NCBI GenBank assembly: GCA_037127255.1
Contig: JBANSL010000013.1
Coordinates: forward strand, 54,771,688-54,835,687
Origin: Persicaria tinctoria
Lineage: Eukaryota; Streptophyta; Magnoliopsida; Caryophyllales; Polygonaceae
DNA length: 64,000 bases
Direction: 5' to 3'
Under the pieces are notes generated by a model. That model had not been told where the DNA came from and searched no databases. It saw only the letters and a program-made list of their open reading frames with translations. This document shows positions 23,394 to 34,400 of the stretch, piece by piece; the stretch's first letter is position 1, and every line of letters starts with the position of its first letter. The position numbers and the translations under genes were made by a program.

Positions 23394-23808
23394 GACATCA
23401 CGTTCAACCGGAGTATCAAAGATGCTTTGGTGGCAGAGGATAAGTTCTTCCAGAGTCGTCCAGTATACCATAATGGCTTTGAATTTTGAATTTTGATAGT
23501 TTGATGCTAGTCAATGCTTATAAAGCTTTGGGGTCTTTTAGGTGTATAATGATCTTACAGATAGGTGGGGCATCCCTCAACTAGCGAAGAAGCTCAACTA
23601 GGTAAGATGTTCTAGAATTACTGACCCATCTCTCTTTATAGGTATTCATCTTGTATCTTTTTTTTGTTAATGCCAAGCAATAGCATTGTGTTTTTGACCT
23701 GTGGCAGGTTTTGGTGCAACATATCAATTCAGTCCTTCCTAGTTTAAAGGCCCAAATAAGTGCTCAACTTTTTGCTGTAAGTAAGGAGCATGCTAGCTAT
23801 GGTGAAAC
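23394..23808 (+). pseudogene. Captured exons of a dynamin-related protein (DRP3-like)
   Basis: Three consecutive exons with intact splice borders, 23394-23462, 23542-23601 and 23708 to about 23808, encode NRSIKDALVAEDKFF, GIPQLAKKLN and VLVQHINSVLPSLK, then SKEHASYGE. These belong to the dynamin middle domain of mitochondrial/peroxisomal fission dynamins. A TAG at 23599-23601 replaces the Gln codon at the end of the second exon. A genomic piece with introns was captured, not a cDNA. Confidence 0.85.
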
Positions 23809-24965
23809 TATAGAATCCAAGGCAATTTGTAACTCCAGTATTACTTCTTTGGGAGTTTTCATAAATGGTTTTGTTTGATCGGTCATTTTCTATGGATTTG
23901 GTTGGGCCACGAGTTTTATATTCAGACAACTTGTTCATAAATTTTTAGTAATTGATGATTCGTGCCCCTCACTCGAATATGAGAATCAGATGTGTAGATT
24001 GACTCTATTGAGAATATGAAGATGTCTTCTGGATTAATGTTTTTCTAACTGGTCAGTTTATTTGGGTAGGACGCTAGATAATTAATTTCTAGAATTCAGA
24101 CTAAGAGGATAGCTAGAATAAACCAGGAGTGGGTTTTTAGGCATGAATTTTATTATTACAGAGTATTTATTTTTAAGCAGGGTTGGCTATTTGAAATACA
24201 ATATTAGGTGTACTCTTGTGTTCTTTGTAGATGCATTCATGATCTCATTTTGCTTAATGTTAATAAACCAAGCCAAGTCTAATATATATTATTTTCCCAA
24301 CTTAGTTTCGTGTACAAATATGCACAATGATACATATGTTTAAAGCCACTAATCAGCCAACTTCAGCTGTATATTTTTTATAACGGTGTAGCTAAAATTT
24401 GATTTGAAAATAGTAGACCCTCGGACTCTTAGCTAACCTGGAACTTGTATCTTTTACAATCCTTTATTAACTTCTATATCTGTAGCGTGTTTGTGGTGCA
24501 AGTTATGTTGTTGACGCTTTTTTCATGTAGTTCATGGGTTTGTGAATCTTGTGTTGAGGTAAACTGGTAGTTCTATTAAAAATCCTTGGGTTATTATTAC
24601 TCATAATTGTCCTTTATTTTAATATTACCTTGAAGAGTTCTTTGGTTCTCCCCTCTCTTCATGTATATACTGCCCAAGTGACTAAGGCATGTGCTCTCCT
24701 ACAGGTTACTTCTGTTGCCTGCATACTTGGTTCATCTTGGGCAGACTAGCAACAATTATTTGCAGCTACCATGCAAGTATTCGTATATGTATGACTACAT
24801 TCTTGCACTTTTTGCAACTTATTTTGCTGAAATTCTTTTAGACGTGATAAGCTTGTTATTTGGAGTATGTTTGAATTGCCTGCTTTCCTTTTCATGTATA
24901 CATGTGGCCAAGCCCTTGTTAATCATGAGAGGCTTAGGAGAAGCTTTACATGCGTAGTCATGATT

Positions 24966-25233
24966 CAAGCTTCTTGAAAACTTACTAGGAACTTTTAGGA
25001 GTGTATAATTATCATGTTATGCATCTTGATTAATAATATGGTTTAGAAATCCTGTCGCAGAATTTTACTAACAAAAAAAAAACTGAATACATCTCACAAA
25101 TCCTTATTGGCTTGAAATCTGAATACTTCTATATATATATAAAAGGGAGACTTTTGCAAAAAGTTGAGTACCTATTTTGCTCTCAACTTCTTGAAAACTT
25201 ACTAGTAACTTTTAGGAGTGTATAATTACCTAT
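24966..25233. repeat. Direct repeat inside the CACTA element
   Basis: A segment of about 45 bp (CTTCTTGAAAACTTACTAG, then TTTTAGGAGTGTATAATTA) occurs near 24970 and again near 25188. A second motif, AAAAAGTTGAGTACC, also recurs at about 25160 and 25253. The duplication arose after or during assembly of the element. Confidence 0.75.
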
Positions 25234-25546
25234 TTTGCTCTCAACTTTGGCAAAAAGTTGAGTACCCATTGTTTTAGAGTGGATCAAAGACATTTTTTAT
25301 GAAGAAAATCCAGCAGTGGTTCATGAACAAGGGCTTAGTTTGTCAACAAAGTGTTGAATATATAGGTTAGGATCATGATCCTCATCTAACAATACATTTT
25401 GCTAGATGAAGATCATGAGGCACATGCAAGTAAGAATCACACCTGATTTTTTAGTTCACCTTTTTCTATGTTATTTAGTGTTATTTATGCATATGTGATT
25501 AGAGGCATTATTAGTTCAAATTTTATATTTGTCTATGATCTTCAAG

Positions 25547-26213
25547 GGAATCCATTAGGCGTAATGTGATGGGTGCATGGAGCTGTTGTGCTAGGTGTAC
25601 CTCGAAAAGCTACAATGAAGGAGGTATGCAATTTCCACTACCAAGTTCATTTCAAATTGTACATGTTACTGCTATTGCTCTCCTTGTATCGTGAAACTAT
25701 AATCCTTCTCATCCTGGATAATGTTTTCCTTTGAAAGAAAAAAAATGCATCATTTGATTAGAGTGTTGTCAATTGGAGCTCTGTCCTTACCTGACCTATT
25801 TACCTTCTTCTCTTCTTTCATGCTGCTATAATATTGGATGGATTGTATTGTGCAATTGTCAATGCATCACACTTCTTTCATCTTTCCTTGATGACATTGG
25901 ATTGATTTTTTTTTTGGCCTTTTGATTTATTTGTAGCTGAAATGAAATTTCTCTAGTTCAGCTTGGGAACTTGTTATGTTGTTTTTACTATTGCTTGGTT
26001 TATTTTTATTTTATTTTTTTTGACCTTTTGACTTACTCTTGCTTGTTTTTTCTTTATGCATTAGCATAATTTATTGCTCTTTATAACATGATATGCAATT
26101 TTTAAAACAGGAATATGAAAGCTTTTATCTCGAAAGAAGATTCTTGGGAATTGTCGTCTAAGCTAGAAGCCAGCGGAGCTGGAATAGAGCATTCAGGACC
26201 CTTGCAATATGAG
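25547..26213 (+). other. Two unidentified exon-like segments in the CACTA element
   Basis: Two short open segments have splice-like borders: 25547-25623 (after CAAG, before GTATGC) and 26111-26213 (after AACAG, before GTAGTG). The second reads KEDSWELSSKLEASGAGIEH. I do not recognise either. They may come from one more captured gene, or be the remains of element sequence. Confidence 0.35.
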
Positions 26214-26864
26214 GTAGTGAAGAAGAGTCAATTTAGCACCAATATAATATGCTTTTGTTTGGCTCCATGTGTATGTATGTATAAAAGCATTTTGTGAGAA
26301 TGAATTTTGAACTTGGAAACATATTTTTGTAATATACTTTCAAACAAATGTATGTGATTAGAATTTTAAATTTATGTTATATGGAAGATTTATTATGGTT
26401 GTAACCTATTTGTGAAGTCATCATTGATTACATTAGATTAGAATGAAAACAGGGAAGAAATTGGTGAAATACAAAAAAAAAAAGGGAAAATGTCTTACCA
26501 TTGGCCACGGCTTCTTGCCGTCGCAAACTGAAAAAAGAAGACTAGAATGCTAGCCACGGAAAGAATTTTGTAGCCACGGCAAACAACCGTCGCAGATATT
26601 TTGGCCCAATTCGCTTCGCAAGCTTTCTTGCCGTGGCTTGGCCGTGGCTATCAAGCTAGCGACGGCAAATCCCGTAGCTAGACTCTTTTGCCACCCAAGG
26701 TTTCCCCACGGCTTGTCCCGTAGCTAGACTCTTTTTCCACCCAAGGTTTCCCCACGGCTTGTTTGCCGTGGCTATAGCCGTGGCTACTACTTTTTCGCCA
26801 CGGCAAATGGCCTTTTAGCCACGGTAAACAGCCGTTGCCAAAATGTTTTTTTTTTGTAGTGGAT

Positions 26865-27400
26865 GTGGCCTGCGATTTATCGCATTTTGGTATTAATGCA
26901 ATAAATGTGTGGTTTATTTGCTTGAGGATTATGCAACTAAGGAAAAAACTCTTAACAGCTTTAATTACAGATGGTTCAATGATGTTCCAGTATTTTTTGA
27001 AGAATCCAGTTGGGAATTCATCCGGCCCAGGAGATTTATCATTAGCTAGGCTAAAGACAGCGCTTTTAATTTCAGAGTTCGAGATTTGTCTTGTTAACAA
27101 ATTGTCATCTTCATCTGTAACCTCCCTATCAATACAATTGAGTAAGTTACTAGGTATTCGTTGTCTTTGATTTAGTGAGTATCGGTTAATAAAGTCTTGT
27201 TTAATGATATCTCGTATTTCTTTTTCACTTGTTAGAGTCACCACTGCTATAGTTTTTATTGATTTTATAATCTTTTTGTTTCGTCTTCCAGTGACTATCC
27301 TATGAAAATACTTAGTGTTAGCGTCTATTGATTTTATGTGGTTACGTTTTGCTCTTTGCCCCCAGTATTTATGTTGATAGTTCAATAGGGAGACATGTTT
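26865..27400 (-). pseudogene. LINE reverse transcriptase, N-terminal part
   Basis: The 235-codon frame has IDANTKYFHRIVTGRRNKK, then FSLANDKSPGPDEFPTGFFK and FIALIPKCDKSQ, the standard start of the plant LINE reverse transcriptase. It runs straight into the CACTA terminus at 26861 and continues at 20886. Confidence 0.9.
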
Positions 27401-27599
27401 AACCGTTAATCTTCTTATTTTGTTATCTATATTGCGGTCATAGCCTAATAGGTGTTGTACAGTTTTACTTGTAGTTCCTGTAGTCCTGTTTCAACAAGAG
27501 TTATTTGACGAAAAATGTTACCAAATGTAACTTAACTCCATGACTTACTTTTCTTTTTGACTTCTTGTAGTTTCTTAGTTAGTTTATATAATTATATAG

Positions 27600-28450
27600 A
27601 TATGACACGGGTACGTCAACTCTCCAAGCACTGCGTACAAGAGTTTCAAAAGATTGCAATTTTGACTTCTGGTTATCCATTAGGTCCAATGTGATTTGGG
27701 CATGGTCAGATCTAATGAAGGCATGGTTCTTTGTGTATAGGTTAGGAAAATGATACAGTTGGTCCTGACTTATCAGGACTCTGTCTAGTTTTTCAAAAAT
27801 ATTATCAGTCCCATAGGGGTGTTTTCTCCATGTAAATTTATTTCCAAGAGTTGGGGCAACTATGAGATTATGTGTTGTAATAAGTTATGAGATTCTAGAG
27901 AACCTCTTTGTGCATGGTGGTAAACCACCCAACTTGTCATTGAGTTCTAGGATTTCATTTAAGTCTCCAATTAATATCAAAGGTTCATTTATTTTTGTGA
28001 TGGTTGACGAAAGCGAGGACCAGAAGAAGTTCTTCTCACTTTCATGGGTTGGAGGATAGATAAACCAAATTGTGGCTATCAGATTTAGGGGTATTATTTT
28101 TATATGTTGCTTGTATTGTTCTTCTGTCCGAAGTTACTATTTCAAATGTTTTGTTTTGAAATTGAGATTGTTTCCATAAAAGGCAGATGCGTCCAGAGAG
28201 TCCATTGGAGGAACAAAAATGCATGTTATCAAATTCGGGTTTTCTCCAATAATTATCCAAAGGTGGATGTTGCATCTTTGTTTCCGCTAACATTAGTATC
28301 TTGATATGAATGTTGCATCTTTGTTTCCGCTAACATTAGTATCCAAAGGTGGATGTTGCATCTTTTTAATGTTATTTTCACAACCAAACCAAAATTAAAG
28401 TTATTGAAGGGAATTTGCCCATTTAAATTTAAGCCGAACCGGAAACCCAC
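27600..28450 (-). pseudogene. LINE endonuclease (EEP/APE-type) domain
   Basis: Minus-strand blocks include MLAETKMQ (catalytic Glu of the LETK-type motif), GLSGRICLLWK, ILIGDLNEI-like sequence near 27950 and a DRVLISQ...SDHAQI end near 27680-27790. This is the endonuclease that nicks target DNA. A stop near 27885 and internal tandem duplication at 28258-28367 disrupt it. Confidence 0.83.
28258..28367. repeat. Tandem duplication within the LINE endonuclease
   Basis: The segment ATGTTGCATCTTTGTTTCCG continuing to AGTATC is present at 28265-28300 and 28308-28343, and its first part again at 28344-28367. The repeat duplicates the codons around the catalytic MLAETKM block. Confidence 0.85.
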
Positions 28451-28620
28451 GAGAGTAGCCGAGGAGAGGAGGTGACTAATGACTAGTCATCATATGGATA
28501 AAAGGATGGCGTTCAACGGATACGTCTTCGTGGTTGAAATCTCCCAACTCTCTCTCACATTTCTCTTCCTTCCTCCCTCACCACCATCAACAAAATCCTA
28601 CTCATCTCAGACTGACTCCA

Positions 28621-30721
28621 ATGGCCACTCTGAGCTTCAATCCCTCCAAATTCAGACAGAAAACTCCAATCTCCAAGAAACCCACCTCCAATTTCTCTCT
28701 GTCTTCAAAACCCACCAACATCTCCTACCAACAACAACTCCTTCGCAAGTCCTTCCTCCACCTCCCCTCCAAACCCTCCTCCAGCCTCACTCCCTATTCC
28801 CTCCCTGAAAGCCCCATTTCACCCTTCCCTCTCGAGACCGACCAAGGAGATGATGATGATGAAGAAGAAGATTATGAAGAAGAAGAAGATTACGATGACC
28901 CGACTGCAGAGCTTTCCTATCTTGACCCGGAAGCCGACCCGAATTCCATATATGAGTGGGAATTGGATTTCTGCTCCAGACCCATCCTTGATATAAGGGG
29001 TAAGAAGCTGTGGGAGCTTGTGGTTTGTGACAACTCTTTGTCCCTTCAGTACACCAAGTACTTCCCCAACAATATCATCAATAGTATCACCCTCAAGAAT
29101 GCCATTGCCTCCATCAGTGATGACCTCGGCATCCCCTTGCCCGAGAAAATCCGATACTTCAGGTAAACCCTTTGTCGCCAACTACCATTTGATTGCTTCT
29201 GTGTTAGAAGGTGGATCCCATAATATAATCTATTGTGTGGATGTTGTATTGTGTTCTTTCTTTATTGGAGAATGATCACCTGTGTAGAATGTTATAGTGT
29301 TGCAAGTAAAATTGAATTAACTCAGCAGAGTTTTTATGATTGAGCTTGTTGGCTTGTTCTACAGTACTACCACTATATATGGATGGATGAGTGATCGGGT
29401 AATTTGTTGGATTGGATAGGCCATGTCCTCTAATAGACACATCACTTATTTTGCTCTTTCTATGTTTTTGACAGATCCCAAATGCAGACGATCATAACAA
29501 GGGCGTGTAGCGAGCTTGGCATCAAACCTATTCCAAGCAAAAGGGTATGTTAAAAACTCAATTTCAAGTATTTGTGTGATTTTACTTGTAAGGGCTTGGA
29601 CCTCTCAACCGTAATGTAAAGCCAGTTTCTTGTGTGTTTCTAGTGCTTATCGTTGCTTCTGTGGCTGGAAGAACGTTATGAGACCATCTATCAACGGCAT
29701 CCTGGATTTCAGAAAGGAGCCAAACCGCTGATGGCTTTAGATAACCCTTTCCCCATGGATCTTCCTGAGAATCTCGTTGGGGAGAGATGGGCTTTTGTTC
29801 AATTGCCTTATTCAGGTGTGTCAAAGTTCCCCATGGATCACGTAGGATAGGAATAGAATACATCCAAACACTCTTTACTGAGGTCTTCATTCTTGAAAGC
29901 TTTTGTAGAAAAAAAAAATGCATAAGTTTGCTATTGGGTCTCAAACTCGGTAAAAATTCATGCTACTAATGCTTTCACTGAAGTGCATCTAAAAAAAAAA
30001 TGCATTTAGGAACTCACATAAAAGCTAAATCCTGGCATTATCCTTGTGTTATGTGTCTCAGCCGTCAGAGAAGAAGTATCATCACTGGCGGAAAACTTTG
30101 TGTTTGGTGCTGGTCTAGATTTAGATTTGCTGGGGCTTGAGATAACAGACAACACATTGATACCTGGTGTCGCTGTAGCATCTTCACGGGCTAAACCATT
30201 GGCAGGTATCTTTGATTTCATACTGCAATAAAAGATTATTGATTTCTGCATAACATTGCAATAAATCGCATTCCTTGACCATAAATTTCGACTTGGCAAA
30301 TGTATATTCACATTTTCTTATAACTTTTATTTGTTTGGATAACTTCATGCACAGTTGAAAGAACTTGCACCTTTTTTTTATCACTTTCCAAGCTGTCCCT
30401 TCACAGTGCAAATCGCATTGGTCCTCGTTAGCTCATCTCTTCCCCTGTATGGAAAATGCAGCTTGGATGAATGGGTTGGAAGTGTGCTCCATTGAAGCTG
30501 ACACAAGCCGAGCCTCTCTAGTATTATCGGTTGGGATATCCACCTGTTACACTTACGCCACCTACAAGAAGGAATCTGTGACAACACAAGAAGCTGAAGC
30601 TTGGGAGGCAGCTAAGAAGGCGAGTGGAGGCTTACACTTTCTGGCTATTCAAGAGGACTTGGATTCAGAAGATTGTGTTGGCTTCTGGCTCCTCCTCGAT
30701 TTGCCACCCCCATCTGTTTAG
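28621..30721 (+). CDS. TAB2: TAB2 homologue, chloroplast RNA-binding translation factor for photosystem I
   Basis: Five exons, 28621-29162, 29475-29544, 29644-29815, 30062-30205 and 30462-30721, join in phase to 395 aa. The DUF1092 blocks are all present: [78 protein letters not shown] and [14 protein letters not shown] at the C-terminus. TAB2 binds A/U-rich RNA and is needed for translation of psaB and other photosystem subunits in the chloroplast. The first 60 residues are rich in Ser, Thr and Lys with few acidic residues, a transit peptide; a long Asp/Glu stretch follows (about 74-95). An upstream in-frame ATG at 28534 exists, but 28621 opens a typical transit peptide (MATLSF). No lesions were seen. 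The LINE 5' end lies only about 170 bp upstream. Confidence 0.95.
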
Positions 30722-31413
30722 TACAGGCATATGTGTTTCTTTCTGCGCAGTTTTGCCAACAAAAAAATGTAAAATTGAGTGAGCATCACAAAACAGTGTT
30801 ATTTGAACCAGAAAAGCTTACACATGATTGCAGTTGATGTCATTTATAGATAGCATCCCACGCACTGTCGAGCATGAAGCTCGGTATACACTATATAGAT
30901 AGCAACCTGCATTCTTTCTGGAAGTGAGTTAATCCACATCCTAGAATCGACTAATCTGCCATGAAATTCATCTCCAGGTAAATCCTCTTTACATTGTGTT
31001 AATTAACTGCCGTGTAAATTTCTAAAATAAACGAGAACCGTACAAGAAAATTAATGCACAACAAAGATAGACAAACTATGATTTAGTTTTCAAGGAAATT
31101 GCAGATCCGTGACAATTTCAGAATTCAAGGGGCAAAGCTTATTCTCAATCCCCGTTCATAGTGAATTGGTACTGGATTTCCTGGAATCAGTACCCGGGAA
31201 AAAGACGGATCCATATACAAAATAAAGCGTACGATACCTTTTGAATTATCATCTAACTCAAACTCAATCCCCCCGCCCTAAAAAAAAAAAACCTTAACAC
31301 TAATATGGTTCACTAGTCATACAGAGGAAGCATCAGTTCAACCCGATCCAGAGTAAATGGATTCGCCAATAGGCAGAACCCTTATCTGGCTGCATTCATA
31401 GTTGGATGTCTCT
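30722..31413. other. Intergenic between TAB2 and the PHD gene, tail to tail
   Basis: No further gene was recognised. The two convergent genes share this stretch for their 3' untranslated regions. Confidence 0.6.
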
Positions 31414-34400
31414 TTACAGTTTCGGTCTCTTTTGCTTCTGCACTACAAAGCGGATTCCATGCTTTCCCAGTTCTACCGTCTTGGTCCTTCCATCATCAAG
31501 ATCGACAGAACACATAGATGTATCTTTGACAAGATTACATACAACTCCCTTGTGCCTGAAAACCAGGAATGAATTTCTCAACATAAGCTGACTCGCCACT
31601 AAATCATAAACTCATGTAACATATTCACATGCTTCATAGTTCTCATTGTTGCAGACTATTAGCTAAGTAGCATGCTTAACATAACAGACACCGAGCAATG
31701 CTCTTATCAAATAGTTCATCTGCAACTGGCACTTGGCCAGACGAATTTCTAATTCTATCAACTATGGAACATATACACAATAATTACTCCCTCATAGAAC
31801 TCTTTCAGAAAGCCATATAGAAATAAGACGGTTAATAAGGAAACTTACCAGGAGTTATCAGATAGCTGCTGAACTTCTACTCTCTTCCCAATCGCATCTT
31901 TGCCCAACTTTTTCAATATCCAACTATCATCCATAATCTCATTCAATAGATTCTGCTGCTCAGATTCTGTGCCATCATCATATTCTTCAGACTTGGGTTT
32001 CTCTAACAGTCTCTTTCTCTTCGACCTTTGACCCTTGACTATTCCCATCTCTTCCTGACCATGTGAAATCCAAGAATCCTGGAAAGGAGCCTTGAACTTG
32101 AGCTTCAACAAAGGCTTTGAATTCTTTGGGGTAGCATACGATGTAAGTGGTGCTTGGGAGTCAATTTTATGGATTTCACCATGTACATCAATTCTGCTTT
32201 GTGAATGCTTTTTAAAAGATGTTCTGTCACCAGCTGCTGCCGTGCTTCCTCCCCTCCTTGTCAAGAGAATGTGCATCTTTTCAGAACTTAACACTCCATT
32301 TACACCAGTCCCATTTCCCAGGCCGATTTCAGGAGATCTCTCAGTTATGCCCTTTCCTAACCTTGTCACAGTTCCTTCCCCTTCTATAATCTTCACACCT
32401 CTCATTCCACGGATGTTTTCAAATCTACCACCTAAAATACCAGAGTTTTAAGTGTTAGATCACACTAATTCATTCAAATGAAGATCATACTCGATTGTGG
32501 TATCAAGGGTGTTAACTTATAGATTCTAAGGCGAGATTATAATGATTTCCTACCGTCATCATGATTGACTGCATTATCAGACCTCTCAGTTGAAAGTGTT
32601 TCAACTTTTCTGTGCTGACTGAATGCTTCCCCACCTGCATTTGCCCATAAAAAAAAGGAAGATGTAGTAAGACAATGACGGTACTAAAGAAAACATGGGG
32701 AAATCAATAATAGCTGATCTAGGAAAAGAAATGCAAATTCAACATATCTGCTGCAAAAAGACAAAAAAAACCCGGGGGGGTGGGGGTGAGACTTTTACTG
32801 GGTTAAAACATGGTTTATATAAGAAAATGGCACACGTCTGTCTTCTGCCATTGGATGACCAAAACCTTCCAGACTAGTAAAATACCCAACCAATCATTGA
32901 TCATTCAAGTAATAATTTACATTTGGCATCTAAGAGTAAGGGCCCACCCTTGATACTTATAACACAGTTACAGTTCCAGGTTAGCCAAGAATGTCGGTTG
33001 AGGACTCTTCTGGAAATGATGGAAGAGCTTGTACATTATCAATACAATATCCACATTCTTATCACCATAAAAATGTAACTGCAAATATTATACAAATAAA
33101 TGACACTGCTATGGTAATAAAGACTAGAGTTGACATGCATGCTATGTGATCTGGACACCTGCATGGAAAAATTGAAGAATCTAGACAAACAGAGCCAGCA
33201 CAAAAAGTAGAAGATAAAAGGCCGGTATGAACTATCACTCATTCAACACACAGTCCTTCAATTCTGTGATTTGAATGACACAAGGTTGCCGTTTGATGAA
33301 AGGTAGAGAAAGAACAAAGATGAGAATGGATAAGAATGAGAATGCATAGTAAAGAACCGATAATAAACAACTGACCATTTAATCATTGTGGCACATCAAT
33401 ATAATAAAACCGATAATAAACAACTAGAAAAACAATATATTACACAGAACTGACCATTTAACACAGCTAACTCTTGTTCTCTCTGATAGCTTGAGGTATC
33501 AGATTTGGGAGAACTGGATGTATTTCTGTTTCGCCCACCTAAATGTATCACCAACTTGGTTGCCGTCATTTTCTGCTCACTGACACACATGCTAACATCC
33601 TCCCTTGCAGCTGCATTGTTAGTCCTCTTGCTTTTGGTTTGGGGAATACCTTGTCTTTTCTCATCATTACCAGCCTCATCAACAAACTTTTGCTTTAAGT
33701 CTCCCCGTTGATTGATTGGGCAAATCCCTTCAGCAGAACTTTGTCTCTTAAGAACCTGAACAACACCCCGCATGGGTTTTTGGCCATAGCCCATGGGTAC
33801 AACATCTCGGTGATCTTCATAATTTGGACTGAAGCCTAGTTTACCAGCTAAAGCCATTTGATGTACCTTTTTTTTCTTCTTTGCTGATTTTTTCCCAGAG
33901 TCCCTGGACTTTTTACGGGAACTTTCTGCTAAGCCTTTCAAAGATAACTTTACCCGTTCATATTCATTCTTGACCCCAGTAGAACCATAACCTTCATCAT
34001 CTGAGAAAGGTGAGATGGAAAATATTTCTTCCAGAGTCGGCAGACCTGCAGCAGCCCTCAAGCTTGCAATTAGATCTCGATCAGCTTCATCACGACGCCT
34101 CCACAGCTCCCGCACAGCATCCTCGAGATCTTGGACCTAATTAACATGTAAAGAGAAATGAGATCCACAAGGAGTATGATATCAACATCTACACCAATAC
34201 AGAAAGTGAAGACGGCCATTCACCTGATAGCACTCGCCACGACAAGTTGCACAGATGTATGGCAGATTACCATCAGCTTGAAACTGGAGATATTTTTCAT
34301 CACTGGAAAATTTTGCCAGTCAGCATTTTCTCAAAGTTACCAGCATGAATTTGTATTAAGAAAGAAATTTATAAAGAAAAAACTTGACAGATTGACAGGT

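Larger units (their letters stand above)
20890..26861. mobile_element. Pack-CACTA transposon (En/Spm), 5,972 bp, carrying host gene fragments
   Basis: The left end reads CACTACAAAAAAA and the right end, inverted, reads the same. The flanks are GAT at 20887-20889 and 26862-26864, the 3-bp target duplication of CACTA elements. Both subterminal regions (20890-21180 and 26500-26861) carry many copies of GCCACGGC/GCCGTGGC in both orientations, as expected for transposase-binding repeats. No transposase is encoded, so it is non-autonomous. The interior has exon fragments of at least three unrelated host genes, all on plus. Removing it with one GAT restores the LINE reverse transcriptase frame. Confidence 0.93.
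17561..28450 (-). mobile_element. Decayed LINE (L1-type) with two later insertions
   Basis: Read on the minus strand the domains run in LINE ORF2 order: endonuclease (28450 to about 27600), reverse transcriptase (27400 to 26865, then 20886 to 19944), zinc-knuckle zf-RVT (about 19340-19140) and RNase H (18800-18608, then 17895-17580). It ends in an A-rich tail on the minus strand at about 17561-17575. The element is split by a CACTA element (20890-26861) and a Mutator-type MITE (17896-18598). Removing both leaves roughly 4.2 kb, without a gag-like ORF1, so it is 5'-truncated. Many stops and frameshifts make it inactive. Confidence 0.9.

Noticed and set aside
33505..33711. 68-codon plus frame
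   Set aside because: It is antisense to the large tenth exon of the PHD gene.
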